This document shows, piece after piece, positions 38,376-39,753 of a stretch of 39,753 nt of DNA. The notes beneath the pieces are model-generated. The model made no database searches. It was not told where the DNA came from and was given only the letters and a program-made list of their open reading frames with translations. The position numbers were made by a program, and so were the translations under genes. The stretch is from Leptolyngbyaceae cyanobacterium RM1_1_2 (GTDB taxonomy: Bacteria > Cyanobacteriota > Cyanobacteriia > Phormidesmidales > Phormidesmidaceae): NCBI GenBank assembly GCA_012032345.1, contig JAAUQI010000044.1, positions 1 to 39,753 of the forward strand. Direction: 5' to 3'. Position 1 is the stretch's first letter, and each line of letters starts with the position of its first letter.

Positions 38376-39753
38376 TTGCCACACCTTAAGCTCTTAGGCT
38401 GGCTGAGCCTAACCGCAGGTATATGGGGTGGATTGCTTAGTATGCCAGGTCAGGCGGCTGAAGCATTACTGGGGCAGCAAGAGCCACTGCTGCAGCTTGC
38501 CCAAGCCCTGCCATCTCTTCAAGATCTCAATCCCCGTCCTCAACCAGCGCCGTTTGAAGAACTGACGCCCCTGCCTGCCTTATCTCCGGTTGAAGATCTA
38601 TTAGGCCCACAGCCGCCGATTCCCTATCAGGATCTATTTCCTTCTGTAGATGATTCTCCAGAGAGTTCTTCAGAAGAGGCTACGGTAGTGATTGAGCGGT
38701 TTAATTTTTTAGACAGTACGGTATTTAGCCAGGAGCAGCTAGCGGCAGTCACCGCGCCCTATACTCAGCGGCCCGTCACTTTTGCTGAGATTTTGCAAGC
38801 GCGATCGGCAGTGACTCAGCTTTATGTAGAAAATGGCTACCGCACCTCAGGCGCGATTTTTCCGCCCCAGCAGCTTCAAAACGGTGTAGCAACCATTCAG
38901 GTGATTGAGGGCCGCTTAGAAGCGATCGCCGTCAACGGTACCCGCCGCCTCAGGCCCGAGTACATCAGCAGTCGTTTGGGAATTGGCACTTCGCCGCCTC
39001 TCAACGTTAATCGCCTGCTGGAGCGACTGCAGCTCTTGCAGCTAGATCCTCTCATCGAAAGCATTTCGGCTGATCTGCAGGCAGGGACTCAGCCGGGGAC
39101 GAATGTGCTGGTGGTGGCTGTGACGGAGGCCGATAGCTTTGACGTCACCTATACGCTAGACAACAATCGCTCGCCCAGCGTTGGCAGCGTTCGCCATCAG
39201 ATTGAGGTGAATGAGGGCAACCTTTTGGGCTTTGGGGACGGGCTGAGCCTAGGCTACAGCACCACAGACGGCAGCAGCGGCTTTGATTTGAGCTACACAG
39301 TTCCCCTCAATCCGCGCAGTGGCACCCTGAGACTGGCTCTGGGCACAACCGACAGCAGCGTAATCGAAGCCCCCTTTGATATCCTCGAAATTGACGCCGA
39401 GTCCAGGTTTTATGAGCTGACACTGCGCCAGCCAGTTTTGCAAAAGCCGACACAAACCTTGGCCGTGGGGCTAACGATCGCCCGTCAGGAGAGCCAAACC
39501 CGTCTGGGCCTAGGGGATATTGGCCCTTTTCCCCTAGCGCCGGGAGCTGACGATCAGGGGCGCAGCCAAGTGTCGGCCCTGCGGTTCTTTCAGGAATGGA
39601 CGCAGCGGAATACCCAGCAGGTAATTGCTTTCGATCGCAGTTTAATTTAGGTCTAGACCTGTTTGATGTCCACGTCAATGACGGCTCCCTGACAGTCGCC
39701 TTTCGTTTCCTGGCAGGGACATGGGGCAGTTGGGTGCGGCGCGTTGACGCCCC
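38376..39753 (+). CDS. ShlB/FhaC/HecB-type (TpsB) outer membrane transporter, incomplete
   Basis: The first 424 codons encode a signal peptide (ending near 'LLSMPGQAAEA'), a Pro-rich linker, a POTRA domain ('VVIERFNFLDSTVFSQEQL' to 'IQVIEGRLEAIAV') and the start of the 16-stranded barrel. TpsB proteins export large TpsA adhesins or proteases across the outer membrane. The start is TTG at 38376, with GGGGAAA just upstream. One T is missing before CGATCG near 39632, where 'IAFRSQFNLGLDLFDVHVND' should read on. Further frame breaks appear in the last 60 bp. The gene continues beyond the window. Confidence 0.88.

Overview
The window is cyanobacterial chromosome. The octamer GCGATCGC (HIP1) recurs throughout, inside genes and between them. 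Many genes belong to families typical of cyanobacteria: a TIGR04376-type coiled-coil protein, a DUF1400 alpha/beta hydrolase, Uma2 proteins and a variant III-B CRISPR module. Gene content suggests a Leptolyngbya- or Synechococcales-like organism, but the species cannot be fixed from sequence alone.

Region 1 (1-7.9 kb) is an integron-type gene-cassette array. Five complete attC sites and one half site separate the cassettes. The cassettes carry an antisense toxin-antitoxin pair (UPF0175/DUF3368), an RHH-PIN protein, a TMEM165/GDT1 cation exporter with a b-type cytochrome, a large P-type ATPase, a 216-bp gene-less cassette and a P-loop kinase. For each of the four cassettes bounded by complete attC sites, the core site on its left is the exact reverse complement of the inverse core site on its right. 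No integrase gene lies in the window.

Region 2 (8.0-15.1 kb) is core chromosome. It holds dnaN, a roughly 700-bp origin-like region with six DnaA boxes and a DnaA-trio/GC-spacer/box module, a GspC/PilP-like membrane protein, a TIGR04376 protein, a TPR protein, map and marC.

Region 3 (15.2-27.4 kb) carries a decayed ORF, a Uma2 protein, a solitary repeat-like hairpin and a minus-strand CRISPR operon read in the order cmr2(cas10)-cmr3-cmr4-cmr5-cmr6/cmr1 fusion-membrane protein-cas1. Cas10 keeps its GGDD cyclase motif but shows no HD nuclease motif. No cas2, cas6, multi-repeat array or recognised CARF effector is present. The AT-rich two-helix membrane protein is the only candidate for a novel effector. 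The layout resembles the III-Bv type described in Synechocystis.

Region 4 (27.2-39.8 kb) contains ppk2 (whose stop codon lies in a MITE-like element), a DUF362 protein, a DUF554 protein, initiator tRNA-fMet, a lipoprotein-type FAD oxidoreductase, a DUF1400 hydrolase, two ABC exporters and a two-partner-secretion (TpsB) pore protein that runs off the end.

About ten otherwise conserved genes are broken by single missing bases, mostly in short homopolymers or beside GCGATCGC/CGATCG. This looks like long-read consensus error rather than decay. Such genes are annotated over their full reconstructed span, with the shift position given.
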